A stretch of 64,000 bases of DNA from Ricordea florida (taxonomy: Eukaryota; Cnidaria; Anthozoa; Corallimorpharia; Ricordeidae), in NCBI GenBank assembly GCA_949710005.1, contig OX453273.1, positions 33,511,750 through 33,575,749 of the forward strand, given 5' to 3'. Below, one piece after another: positions 56,076-63,617 of the stretch. The notes beneath the pieces are model-generated. The model worked only from the letters and a program-made list of their open reading frames with translations, was not told the DNA's origin and searched no databases. The position numbers were made by a program, and so were the translations under genes. The number at the start of each line of letters is the position of its first letter. Position 1 is the stretch's first letter.

Positions 56076-58375
56076 ACAATCGACCTCAAATGGCTTATGG
56101 TATTCGACGAAACAAAACGAAACGAAAAAATTGGTAATCAACGAAACGAAACGAAACGAAACAATTGGTAATCGACGAAACGAAACGAAACGAGTACTGT
56201 AACTTGTGAAAATGAAAATCACAGGTGTCATAAGCTCATGTTACGAGTTTGTTATGTAAACTAGACGCTCTCGGGAGCGTTCACTCGGGCTACAGTTGAT
56301 AATACTGCTTCGAACAAACGTGAATGTGGGTTTACGATTAAGTTTTGTATATATTGTATACTATATGGTTGGTTCCACGACCACAAAAAACCTACCAGAC
56401 TGTATATCGCACCGTAATTCTTGTCGACGTCGTGTTTAAGCTGAGCGATTTTATCAGAAAGTTTTCTAAGGTTTTACAGAAATTTCAGTGATAGTTGGGT
56501 TTGTTTATTAATCGAATTCAGCTTTCTTGGTTTCCACGGTAAAAAACAGTTGTGAAACTTGATGCCATTCATCTGATTCCAAGTTATCGAAGGCGAAGAA
56601 GCGATATGTTGGAAAAACAACATTACTCCTCAATCGCCGGATATACTTTTCTTCCGATTTAGCCTTATTGGCCCTGTTCCCGCTAATCACTTTCCACACG
56701 ACCACGCAGAAAAAAAAAACTCAAGTTTGAATAAGAAAAGATTCATGATTGAAGTACTCTTAGTTTGTTCTGTTTCTGCTGGGGTAAAATGTCACTGCAG
56801 TTGTAAAAACATCACATGTACAGTGCAGGTTAGAAAATTGTTGTTCATGAAGACTCGATTAGCAACAACCCTTGACTTAGAATTAGGGGATTTCTTAAAT
56901 AGTTTTAATAGATTCACTATATAATTAAGTCCTTGTTCTAAGCCCTAAGGAAACCCCTACTCAACTTGTAGTACATAACTCGTGAACATCCTACACACAA
57001 ACTTTTATCAAGCTGGAGTCCTGTATATAGTTTTGGGGACTGAATATCTTGAACTTGTCTATACAATAGAGTGCATTAACTGGCTTGGTCTTCATTGTAG
57101 AATGAAGCAATAAAACTGACAATGTATTTTGATTGTTGATATCAAAGCAAGGTAGTCAAAATGCCTAAAAGTCAAGGTCATGAATCTATTGTTAATAGTT
57201 TATGTTCAGTGAAGGTCTGTTGTGGTAATATAACTGTTACCTGTGAAGCATAAGAAACAAAACAAATAATATGATACTGCAAAAATATTTTCCCTTCAGG
57301 ATTCTTTACAGATTATAATGATAATTATTCACTCCAAGAAATTGATACAGTAACATATTTTAACCTGTTAAGGACTTTGGAGATGCAAAGTGAAAGGGTC
57401 AACTTGATTTAATATATTTTACTTGTAACGTATTGGTCCATTAATCTTTTTTGGCTTCCCCAAGTCACATGTATACTGATAGTATATAATGATAATGTTA
57501 CAACAATGATAATTGCTGCAAGCAGCGAAACTATTCGCGAAGTTGGGCTTCCTGTGGTGCCTGATAGTAATGCAGAGAGGCTCCTCGATTTTTTTCGCGA
57601 TGTCCGCATAAATTAATCACCATGGATACATAAATTACTTACAAGCGCATGCAGTGTTTGTCATTATGTAATCAGCGGTAGCCTACGAAAGACATGAGCC
57701 AACTCACAACCACGAGGGTTCTCTTGGATCTGCGTTCTTCTCGGTAGGTTACGAAATTTATCATGCTAAATTCTACTTTTTTCGCTCGTGGAAGTATTCA
57801 TCAAGGTAATAATCGTTTCAGCGATATTTCTAGAGGAAGACAGTGTGCTTTTATGAGTCTTTCAGCTTTGCTATGTGCCAATTCGAGCGATATTATCACA
57901 TGGTCGACCGACGCTATCGATAGAGTTCTAATCGAAGGAGATGATATGTACCTAAAAGCTTTTGAAGACTTATCTATACCTGACGAAGAGACGATTTCTT
58001 TGAACTATCTGCCTGATCGAGTCCTTTGCTCAACGATACGAACAACCATTGAGACAAAGCATAACAGCTGTTAAAATTTTATAGTTTAAAGTTTATATTT
58101 AATAAATACATTGTTGAATGTAAAAAAAATGTCTGCTTTTCTTTGGTACCTCTATTACACTTTGTATATCTTAAAAGTCAAATCGCAGCATTTTCACCTT
58201 CTGAAAAGAAGTTCTAGTAGTAATAGTAATGTTATGTTGTGTGTGCTTTTTATTTTCAGTCAGTGCTTTATGGTTTCTACTCTAATGATATCATTGCTGA
58301 TGCTGATAACTATAAGGTAGATTATGATCGCTGGCATCTTGTGACCTGGACATGGACAAAAGTAAACAAGCGGAG
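30977..58375 (+). CDS. Secreted collagen-like protein with LamG-like C-terminal region (3' end not found)
   Basis: Predicted extracellular matrix protein. Exons: 30977-31047 (signal peptide [20 protein letters not shown]), 35672-35789, 41976-42008, 43079-43105, 46589-46633, 47186-47245, 49371-49466, 50382-50417, 51686-51816, 52439-52493, 55316-55499, 58264-58375. All junctions keep frame, giving about 322 aa so far. Exons 3-9 encode about 43 Gly-X-Y triplets ([36 protein letters not shown]), with short interruptions at the exon 6/7 join. Then [19 protein letters not shown] and [10 protein letters not shown] form a small Cys/Trp module, and [13 protein letters not shown] plus [14 protein letters not shown] resemble a LamG/jellyroll fold. 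Potential N-glycosylation sites include NIS, NGT, NAT and NIT. The last exon opens onto gtatca, so more exons should follow beyond the retroelements. Introns up to 6 kb are packed with transposons. Assignment of exons 2, 11 and 12 to this gene is inference from phase and order. Confidence 0.8.
31677..31820. repeat. MITE family B copy 1 (GCAGGTCCCTACTTCATTAT)
   Basis: gcaggtccctacttcattat followed by gcatgctg at the left; cagcatgcataatgagcagg and gacctgtgcggaaatca at the right. A second copy is at 46695-46855. Confidence 0.8.
33158..33667. mobile_element. 510-bp AATTGATA-rich palindromic element with 7-bp flanking duplication
   Basis: Ends CCCGACGTAACTAATTGAT and ATCAATTAGTTACGTCGGG; arms of about 110 bp pair almost throughout. 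The centre (33300-33530) is a tandem array of caattgataacaattgataag units and a 27-bp unit ending atagaagccgcaag. AAAATTA flanks both sides (33151-33157 and 33668-33674). Open frames through it on the minus strand encode only Tyr-Gln-Leu-Leu repeats and are artefacts of the array. Confidence 0.8.
33672..33892. repeat. MITE with TAGGGAGCTTAAGCAC ends
   Basis: tagggagcttaagcacacgc at the left and gtgcttaagctcccta at the right, with inner ggcggcaaccggaag against cttccggttgccgtcc. It directly abuts the previous element; a half copy (tagggagcttaagcaaacac) is at about 55614. Confidence 0.75.
34130..34345. repeat. G-tract/C-tract bounded element
   Basis: A run of about 14 G with accgg on the left, and a run of about 16 C with ccggt on the right, enclose short attttttt-containing units. 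Same design as 30472-30705. Confidence 0.6.
35000..35280. repeat. Dispersed-repeat-like block with GTTT/GTCT microsatellite
   Basis: gttttcacgcctgtctgttt followed by gtttgtctgtctg, then caaatttggtagaaaggtc and gtatgcgctctaccgagtgc. It has the look of a small dispersed element, but no terminal repeats or promoter boxes were confirmed. Confidence 0.35.
35990..36256 (-). repeat. BEL/Pao 3' LTR (left copy)
   Basis: Aligns over about 245 bp with 39180-39436: shared blocks include gccaataaaatt, gccttcacattcctac, tacactattaggcgattt and cacagtttc. On the minus strand it would start TGTGTCGGAAACTGTG and end near ACCACA, the TG...CA form of LTRs. The outer boundary is uncertain. Divergence from the other LTR is roughly one base in five by eye. 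Confidence 0.75.
36674..39150 (-). pseudogene. BEL/Pao retrotransposon gag-pol, decayed
   Basis: Order on the minus strand, right to left: gag with coiled, charged N-terminus at 39149-38844 and DUF1759-like segment at 38967-38455 ([18 protein letters not shown]); RT piece at 38534-38331 ([19 protein letters not shown]); peptidase A17/RNase H-like region at 38075-37707 ([18 protein letters not shown]); integrase zinc-binding region at 37680-37414 ([18 protein letters not shown]); integrase C-terminal block at 37039-36674 ([20 protein letters not shown]). This is the BEL/Pao order. Frames shift between blocks and internal stops are present. RT is very incomplete, so a deletion is likely. It lies antisense in intron 2 of the collagen-like gene, between its two LTRs. 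Confidence 0.85.
39170..39436 (-). repeat. BEL/Pao 5' LTR (right copy)
   Basis: Partner of the LTR at 35990-36256. cacagtttctgacgca ends it on the right (TGCGTCAGAAACTGTG on the minus strand). The primer-binding site inside it was not identified. Confidence 0.75.
39446..39750. repeat. Two adjoining palindromic elements
   Basis: 39447-39548 pairs caattagaccc with gggtctaattg around inner hairpins (cgtagcccgcaagggctacg, aatagcccat with atgggctatt). 39549-39748 has ends ttagtatcatccaactagtc and gactagttgggtgatactaa-like sequence (one mismatch). They abut the right LTR of the BEL/Pao element. Confidence 0.75.
39757..40047. mobile_element. MITE with AGGGACGGACCATTAG ends, 290 bp
   Basis: agggacggaccattagaaaa then gtgatgggggtgggg; the right end is its inverse (ccccaccccatcacttttct, aatggtccgtccct). 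The inverted repeat is about 35 bp. The interior has five degenerate aattcatgca units. Confidence 0.85.
41400..41905 (-). pseudogene. Penelope-like element 3' end with GIY-YIG protein remnant
   Basis: On the minus strand, [20 protein letters not shown] and [20 protein letters not shown] are the conserved C-terminal part of Penelope-like GIY-YIG proteins. They are followed, toward 41400, by stops and then the structured tail (gatgacttccgctcaggttg, tcgaaacgtcag). The coding part lies in about 41905-41700. It is 5' truncated and broken, in the intron before exon 3 of the collagen-like gene. Confidence 0.75.
43198..46269. mobile_element. 3.07-kb hAT-like element with foldback arms and 5-bp target duplication
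   Basis: Ends CAGGGTCCGAAATT and AATTTCGAACCCTG (one mismatch), flanked by AATAA at 43193-43197 and 46270-46274. Sub-terminal GGTCGCCA motifs occur near both ends in inverse. Inside, a long A/T-simple inverted repeat pairs about 43310-43460 with 45225-45462 (tgacctgttttgtttttctt against aagaaaaacaaaataggtca). It carries an integrase-like fragment (44237-44560) but no recognisable hAT transposase. It starts 92 bp after collagen exon 4. Confidence 0.7.
44237..44560 (+). pseudogene. Integrase-type transposase N-terminal fragment, uncertain
   Basis: A frame with [18 protein letters not shown], then a possible donor (tcagtgagt at about 44334), then [20 protein letters not shown]. The pattern of a helix-turn-helix followed by a GYR-M-x-x-L block resembles the N-terminus of integrase-core transposases seen in animal genomes. 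No D,D,E core follows. It may be cargo in the surrounding 3-kb element. Confidence 0.4.
46695..46855. repeat. MITE family B copy 2
   Basis: tttccgcacaggtccctact at the left, agtagggacctgtgcggaaa at the right, each with tgcatgctgta-type inner sequence. It lies 60 bp after collagen exon 5. Copy 1 is at 31677-31820. Confidence 0.85.
48727..48985. repeat. Palindrome joined to MITE family A copy 3
   Basis: 48729-48793 is a hairpin (caattattcgcctcaggctc with gagcttgaggcgaataattg). It runs directly into MITE A (ttaagtataaatacacaggt at 48794, aatcacctgagtatttatag at 48960). Confidence 0.8.
49875..50015. repeat. MITE with ACTTATTWACC ends
   Basis: gtcattgcaaatctcagacc and cggccttgactgtattgac pair in inverse with gtcaatgtacatcaaggccc and tcggtccaagatttccctgt. 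The outer arms are aacttatttacc and ttagttaataagt. Confidence 0.7.
50646..50910 (+). pseudogene. Tigger-type transposase, HTH exon
   Basis: [18 protein letters not shown], then [18 protein letters not shown] and a basic segment. This is a Brinker/CENP-B-type helix-turn-helix that binds transposon ends. The exon closes with a good donor (gatcaag then gtaagt). No downstream catalytic exon exists in this copy. Confidence 0.75.
51078..51270 (+). pseudogene. Tigger-type transposase, C-terminal tail
   Basis: [11 protein letters not shown], an in-frame [23 protein letters not shown] and an acidic tail ending ESNGE then TGA. It matches the usual end of Tigger/pogo proteins (Ser-Phe-Lys, Cys-Gly-Ile-Ser-Asn, Asp-Gly, acidic run). 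The stop and the missing DDE domain make it non-functional. Confidence 0.75.
52814..53040. repeat. Degenerate 24-bp minisatellite (AAGCTTAGCAGTCAAGCGGT)
   Basis: About nine imperfect units of caagcttagcagtcaagcgg with indels. They lie between collagen exons 10 and 11. No coding meaning is seen. Confidence 0.8.
53657..54603. mobile_element. Second pogo-like non-autonomous element, 947 bp
   Basis: Ends CCGTATTCGTACGTGTATAG and CTATACACGTGCAAATACGG are inverse with two mismatches, flanked by TA (53655-53656 and 54604-54605). gtgcggcctatacacg recurs inside both ends, as ctataagccga does in the element at 50421. No transposase is recognised; internal frames look non-coding. Confidence 0.8.
54700..54812. 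repeat. TTAC microsatellite
   Basis: Imperfect (ttac)n with ttag and ttgc variants. Confidence 0.85.
54868..55066. repeat. MITE with GTTCCTTTGGTATGATC ends
   Basis: gttcctttggtatgatctgg and atcaggatct at the left mirror agatcctgatcataccaaag and gaac at the right. Inner catcaaaggaacc against gtttctttgatg gives a second pairing. Confidence 0.85.
56104..56196. repeat. Tandem ACGAAACGAAACAATTGGTAATCG repeat
   Basis: Three units of a 30- to 35-bp motif built from cgaaa pentamers and attggtaatc. Confidence 0.8.
57763..58074 (+). CDS. Small ORF resembling a papain-like protease N-terminus, probably element-derived
   Basis: A 103-codon frame with [20 protein letters not shown] followed by [11 protein letters not shown], then [21 protein letters not shown] Gly-x-Gln-Cys followed by a helix, then W-x6-D-x-(I/V)-L-x-x-GD, is the pattern seen at the start of a group of cysteine-protease-like domains often carried by large mobile elements. 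No catalytic His is reached before the stop. It lies in the intron between collagen exons 11 and 12. The function is not known. Confidence 0.4.
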   Translation: MLNSTFFARGSIHQGNNRFSDISRGRQCAFMSLSALLCANSSDIITWSTDAIDRVLIEGDDMYLKAFEDLSIPDEETISLNYLPDRVLCSTIRTTIETKHNSC

Positions 58376-58801
58376 GTATCAAATGGATAAGTGTTGTTAT
58401 CGTATGACCAGTACTACCCAATGCATGATTTCAGTGCAAAACATGAAATAAATTCCCACAAAAGGGCTGTATGCAGGCACTGCACAATAGGAAGAAAAAA
58501 AAAACAGCAAAAAATAGAATTGCTTACTGACAGTTGAGTTAGGTCGAGCCAAGGTCATGACATATATACAGACCTCCCTGCACTCAGTCTGTAGGTCATG
58601 GCTAAGAGCTAAATAAATTCCCACTTGGCATTCCACTCCATCAATAAGTACATGACTCTTATTTAATGGCCATGTGGGCTAAACTGTTTCCTAAAGGCTT
58701 CAGTGCTAGTCAGTTTTCAGTCACTTTTGATGTTAGCTGGGATCTCTTGTTATACTTTGTAAAGCATTCAGGTCTCCTCTGCTGACAAATAAGATCCAGC
58801 T

Positions 58802-58965
58802 CAAGTTGAAGAGGCATTAAATTCTAATCTTATGAGTAGAGACCATTGGTATGAAGAAAATAGCATGAAAAGGAATCCTAACAAATATCAAGCCATGTTA
58901 CAGGGAAAAGCAAAAGCTGATTAACTGAACTTTAAATGTGATAACAACACTTTATCATTAAGTAG
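58802..58965 (+). pseudogene. LINE reverse transcriptase fragment
   Basis: One frame reads QVEEALNSNLMSRDHWYEEN, then SMKRNPNKYQAMLQGKAKAD and a stop, then LNFKCDNNTLSL. W-x5-(L/M)-x2-N-x2-K-(Y/T) is the region after YADD in non-LTR reverse transcriptases. Short, decayed remnant. Confidence 0.6.
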
Positions 58966-59043
58966 CAAAATAATAAAAAGGAGGGGACCAATGTTAACTG
59001 CTTGAAATGGGCCCACTGCCCTGTTGTACCCTTGAAATCACGT

Positions 59044-59715
59044 TCAAAGACTGAAGAAAGTGACAAGTGGTTTCACAGAGGAGGCCTGTATCTGTTCTGG
59101 GAGAATGTTGTCCAGGTCAATTATCACTGTGTTGACTCAGTGTTCAGTAGAGGTGGTTATAATCATACAAACTTATGAGTACTTTGTGGACTTCTGGAGA
59201 ATCCACAAGGACAGACAGGCACACATTAAAGAGGTGGGGGTGATGAGGAACAGTAATAAGGCCATCATGGTCTGGAGATAGTGCCACTGTGCCATCTTGA
59301 GCAATGACTGCTATGTTGGGTTTCAGGATCCCTGCAACTGAGGGTTCACAATCATTTCTAGGATCTAGCAGTATCATCACTGGACTTAACCTCAGGTGTC
59401 TTCGGGTACAGTGCTTCATTGGGCCACCAAGTGGGAGACTTGCATGTAGATTCTGACCTTATCAGTATACAACCCAGTTGTGGCTTGTTGTTCACTTTGA
59501 AGGAAGCATGCCTTAGTGATATACTGTCTTGTACTGCAGTGGTTCATGACCTACCTCTAATATTAATATGGTTGTCCTCCACAAACGATATTCCAGCAAC
59601 TATTGGAGATGCTAACTTGTCAACCACAATAGCATCCATATGGAGCTTGTTGCCATGGCATAGGAAGTTAATGCGCCTCTTGTCCAGCACACATAGACTG
59701 CTCATGCCATACCAC
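59044..59715 (-). pseudogene. Gypsy-like protease to RT linker fragment, antisense
   Basis: On the minus strand, from about 59715 to 59540: FLCHGNKLHMDAIVVDKLAS then PIVAGISFVEDNHINIRGRS, the C-terminal half of a retroviral-type aspartic protease domain. At 59419-59144: DCEPSVAGILKPNIAVIAQD then VPHHPHLFNVCLSVLV, the linker before RT; then DLDNILPEQIQASSVKPLV. Several stops intervene. It ends abruptly where the plus-strand gag begins. Confidence 0.6.
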
Positions 59716-60170
59716 AGGGTGGGGAGACTGCTGACCAGTTTATGGTTCGGTTGAGAAAACAAGCGAGACACTGCAATTTTGGAACGAGTTTGAACGACAA
59801 CTTGAGGGATCAGCTGATTGAGAAACTAACAGATTTCGAGCTGAAGAGAAAACTGTTGGAACAAAGGAATATTACACTGGAAGAGGCGTTGGATAAAGCT
59901 CGTGCATGGGAAGCGGCTGGGAGACAGGCAACTAGCATGTCGGTGAATCCATCGCCACCGCAAGTAGAGGGAGACAGTGTCAATGGACAAGACAAGGAAA
60001 AGAGGATGAGAGAAGCAGAAAGTGCTACAATTGTGGAAGAGAGGGGCGTCTGGCAAGGGATAGGAATTGCCCGGCAAAAGAAAAGAAATGTGCAAAATGT
60101 GGCAGGTATGGTCATTTTGCTTTGTGTTGTCAGGGAAAGAGTAATAGTTATGGGACCGGGAGTAAAACAA
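59716..60170 (+). pseudogene. Gypsy gag, C-terminal half with zinc knuckles
   Basis: GETADQFMVRLRKQARHCNF and LTDFELKRKLLEQRNITLEE are the conserved end of the gag capsid domain. A frameshift near 60005 separates this from the nucleocapsid: CYNCGREGRLARDRNC then CAKCGRYGHFALCC. The first knuckle has Arg where the zinc-binding His belongs; the second keeps Cys, Cys, His, Cys. The N-terminal half of gag is absent. Confidence 0.85.
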
Positions 60171-60798
60171 GTCAGCGACGAGGGAATCACAATGCTAACT
60201 TTGTGGGTGATCAAGAGGTATCTGATAATGAAGAGGACTGTGCTTTTGCATTCACGGTAACTGAAACTAGAGGGGAAACATGCCATGTAAGCAGTTGTAA
60301 AGAACCAGTGGTAGAAGTAAGTGTTAGTGGCATTACAACAAGAGTACTTATTGATTCGGGCTCAGTAAGCAACCTCATCGGTATGAAAGAGTATGAGGAA
60401 CTTAAGGCACAAGGCCTTACTGCAAAACTAGAAGATTGTCACAAACGGTTGTATGTGTATGGGGGGAAGAGTTGGAAGTAATTGGCCAGATTCAAGTTGA
60501 GATCTCAGCGGGCGACAAGAACATAAATTCGCATTTAGTGGTGACCAAGAGTGGGAGGTGTCTGCTAGGTCATGAAACGTCTAAGGCCCTGGGTCTGCTT
60601 CGAATCGGTTTGGGTGTCAGCAGTGGATCGGTGCAGTGCAATGTTGTCAGGGAGGACCTCGCCTCAGCCCTTCAGGCCAAGTATCCAAAGGTGTTTGTTG
60701 GTGTTGGAAAGCTTAAGGACTACAAGTTGAAACTAAATGTTGACTCGGAGGTGACACCAATAGCTCAGAAGCCGAGGCGTGTTCCATTTGCATTGTGA
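60171..60798 (+). pseudogene. Gypsy aspartic protease and linker, frameshifted
   Basis: VEVSVSGITTRVLIDSGSVS carries the Asp-Ser-Gly active site. Near 60463, in a run of six G, the frame changes; it continues with EELEVIGQIQVEISAGDKNI and LVVTKSGRCLLGHETSKALG. The frame then meets TGA at 60796-60798, directly before the RT start. These breaks disable a continuous gag-pol product. Confidence 0.85.
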
Positions 60799-63444
60799 GA
60801 GAAAGTAACCACGAAAGTAGAAGACCTCATTGCTAGGGATATAGTGGAGCGGGTAGACGGGCCGACGTCATGGATTAGTCCTGTGGTGGTTGCGCCGAAG
60901 GCATCAGGGGACATCAGGTTGTGTGTAGATATGAGGAAGGCAAACGCAGCTATTATTCGTGAAAGGATACCCATACCGACTGTGGATGAAGTGTTGGAGA
61001 ATCTCAATGGCAGTACAGTGTTCTCGAAACTGGACCTCCGTCTAGGATTCCATCAGATCGAGTTGGATGACGGCTCCAGAGACATAACTATATTCGCCAC
61101 GCACGACGGATTATTTAGATACAAGAGATTGAGCTTCGGAGTAAATTCCGCACCCGAGGAGTACCAACAGATAGTAACACAAGTTATTTCAGATATTGGC
61201 GGAGTTCAGAATATTGCTGATGACTTGATAGTACATGGCAAGAGCAATGAGGAACACGACAGGAATCTTCACACATTGATGCAGAGATTGGAGAAGAAGA
61301 ACCTCACCCTCAACTCAGAGAAATGTCAATTCCGAATGGACAAGGTAGTCTTCATGGGTCTCCTAATATTGAAGTATGGCATTGGCCCAACAGAAGAGCG
61401 GGTTCGTGCTGTGCTTGAGTCGAGCCGCCCAACCACACCAACAGAGGTCAGAAGTTTCCTAGGGATGGTTGGCTTCAGCGCACGTTTTATCCCCAATTTT
61501 GCAACAATCGCAGAGCCTCTAAGATCGATCTCCAGGCAGGGAGTACCCTTTGTATGGGGCAGTGAGCAGGAAAAGTCGTTTCAGGAATTGAAACAGCAGT
61601 TAGCCAGTGCGCCTGTTCTAGCCTATTTTGACAAAGATGCACACACTCGAGTGATAGCTGATGCAAGCCCTGTGGGCCTAGGGGCCGTGTTGGTCCAAGA
61701 AAAAAATGGGGAGGGTCGAGCAGTTAGTTATGCCAGCAGGAGCCTCAGTAGTGTAGAGAGGAGGTACAGCCAGACGGAAAAGGAGGCGCTGGCACTTGTG
61801 TGGGCGTGCGAACGGTTCAACCTATATCTGTACGGGCTGCAGACCTTTGATTTGGTGACAGATCATGAGGCCCTGAAGGTGATCTACTCTAGAGGATCCA
61901 AACCATCAGCACGTATCGAGCGCTGGGTGCTGAGACTGCAACCATATAATTTTAAGGTATGCTGTGTTGCGTCACGAGATAATATTGCAGATGCCCTGTC
62001 ACGCTTGACAACAATTCCTGCATCGGGGAAGTGTCGTTATGATGATGAGCACGTTCGGATGGTTGCCCTTAAAGCAGTTCCTGCGGCAGTTAAGATTCAA
62101 GAGATAGAGAGTGCTTCAGCAGAGGATGAAGAGCTGCGAGTAGTGCGTAACTGCCTCATTAGTGGAAACTGGGAGAAGTGCCCGAGGTCATTTGTGATGG
62201 TGCGTAACGAGCTGACTTTCATTGGTCAAGTTATCTTTCGCGGAACAAGGATTGTGATACCCAAGGTGTTGAGGCATAGAGTTGTGGAACTTGCACACGA
62301 GGGTCACCAGGGGATAGTCAAAATGAAGGAGAGACTGGGGTCTAAGGTATGGTGGCCGGGGGTTGACAAGGATGCAGAACGGAAGTGCCGAGAGTGTTAT
62401 GGGTGTCAACTAGTCATGAAGGAGAACATCACACCGCCAGTGAAAACAACCAAGATGCCAGAGAGGCCATGGCAGGATGTAGCAGTGGACTTACTTGGGC
62501 CTATGCCAACAGGAGAATATTTACTGGTCCTGGTGGACTACTTCAGCCGATGGGTGGAAGTTGACATAATTAAATCTACTACTTCTGCAGTGATTATCAA
62601 GTATCTAGATAAACAGTTCTCTCGATATGGAGTGCCAAGTTCCCTGAGAACGGACAACGGAGCCAACCTGGTGTCCGCAGAAATGGAAGAATATTTGGCT
62701 CAAATGGGCATCAAACATAGATTGACTACACCACTATGGCCAAGAGCCAACGGAGAAGTTGAAAGACAAAACCATTCCCTTTTGAAAGCAACGAGGGTTG
62801 CCCATGCTGAGAAGAGAGATTGGGGATCAGAGTTGAACAAGTTTCTTCTGGCATATCGTTCAACCCCGCACGTAACCACGGGCAAGAGCCCAGCAGAATT
62901 ACTATATGGGAGGAAAATGATTACTAAATTGCCAGAAATTGCCGATTTGGAGGAATCTGAGGGCCTGGGACATCAGCAAGCCAGAGATCATGATGCAGAG
63001 AAAAAACAGATTGTGGCTGATCATGTTAACAAGAGGCACCAGGCAGCAGAAAAATGTGTACAAGAGGGAGATCTCGTGTTACTGGAGAAGAAGGAGAATA
63101 AATTGTCAGCACTTTATGAGGAGGAGCCATATCAGGTGACGGCACGCTATGGGGATCAAGTCCAGTTAAAGTCACCTCAAGGTGTGGAATACAAGCGAAA
63201 CGTTCAGCATGTCAAGCGATTTGTGAGTTACTCAGTTACTGAGCCTGAGGAACCAAGCCTTGCAGATCCTGTACTAGTACCGCAGGAGCGAACGTCTGGA
63301 CAAGAGTCCACGCCCAGCCCTGAGGTGGGAGCAAGTGCTAGTCCAGTTGTGGATTGTAGTCCAATGCAGCTGCAGCCATTACCAAGGAGATCGGGGAGAG
63401 TCACCCGACCCCCCAAGAGACTCGGTGACTATGTCACCACCTAG
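60799..63444 (+). CDS. Gypsy pol: RT, RNase H and integrase, open through 881 codons
   Basis: The first ATG in this open frame is at 60844 (866 aa). RT: SPVVVAPKASGDIRLCVDMR, KLDLRLGFHQIELD (about 59-72), IADDLIVHGK (about 123, Ile in place of the usual Tyr before ADD). RNase H: VIADASPVGLGAVLVQ near 270 and TDHEALKVI near 340. Integrase: zinc region with H-x4-H near 483-487 and C-x2-C near 514-520, core Asp about 548 (VAVDLLGP), Asp about 603 (RTDNGAN), Glu about 638 (NGEVERQN), giving D,D-35-E. The C-terminus is Pro-rich and basic (RRSGRVTRPPKRLGDY). All catalytic acids are present. Translation in nature probably needed fusion with the upstream frame, which is broken here. Confidence 0.93.
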   Translation, partial: EKVTTKVEDLIARDIVERVDGPTSWISPVVVAPKASGDIRLCVDMRKANAAIIRERIPIPTVDEVLENLNGSTVFSKLDLRLGFHQIELDDGSRDITIFATHDGLFRYKRLSFGVNSAPEEYQQIVTQVISDIGGVQNIADDLIVHGKSNEEHDRNLHTLMQRLEKKNLTLNSEKCQFRMDKVVFMGLLILKYGIGPTEERVRAVLESSRPTTPTEVRSFLGMVGFSARFIPNFATIAEPLRSISRQGVPFVWGSEQEKSFQELKQQLASAPVLAYFDKDAHTRVIADASPVGLGAVLVQEKNGEGRAVSYASRSLSSVERRYSQTEKEALALVWACERFNLYLYGLQTFDLVTDHEALKVIYSRGSKPSARIERWVLRLQPYNFKVCCVASRDNIADALSRLTTIPASGKCRYDDEHVRMVALKAVPAAVKIQEIESASAEDEELRVVRNCLISGNWEKCPRSFVMVRNELTFIGQVIFRGTRIVIPKVLRHRVVELAHEGHQGIVKMKERLGSKVWWPGVDKDAERKCRECYGCQLVMKENITPPVKTTKMPERPWQDVAVDLLGPMPTGEYLLVLVDYFSRWVEVDIIKSTTSAVIIKYLDKQFSRYGVPSSLRTDNGANLVSAEMEEYLAQMGIKHRLTTPLWPRANGEVERQNHSLLKATRVAHAEKRDWGSELNKFLLAYRSTPHVTTGKSPAELLYGRKMITKLPEIADLEESEGLGHQQARDHDAEKKQIVADHVNKRHQAAEKCVQEGDLVLLEKKENKLSALYEEEPYQVTARYGDQVQLKSPQGVEYKRNVQHVKRFVSYSVTEPEEPSLADPVLVPQERTSGQESTPSPEVGASASPVVDCSPMQLQPLPRRSGRVTRPPKRLGDYVTT

Positions 63445-63617
63445 TGGCGCTTGTGACAGTAACTCTGATTGTGTTGCATTAAGAAACGTTTTCTGCAGTG
63501 TCAGTAACTTTGATTATGATGGTTTTACAAACGTTCCCAGTTTGCCTTTTGGGACACTGTTGACATTTTACTGTTAAGAGTTTTCACTAAGAGTTCATAA
63601 GCGGAGGAAGAGGAAGA

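Noticed and set aside
56508..56705. 65-codon minus-strand ORF with Trp-Lys-Val-Ile and Glu-Trp-His-Gln-Val motifs
   Set aside because: Looks non-random, but no family could be named and no neighbouring exon was found.
59810..60286. 158-codon and 114-codon minus-strand ORFs
   Set aside because: Antisense shadows of the gypsy gag coding sequence.
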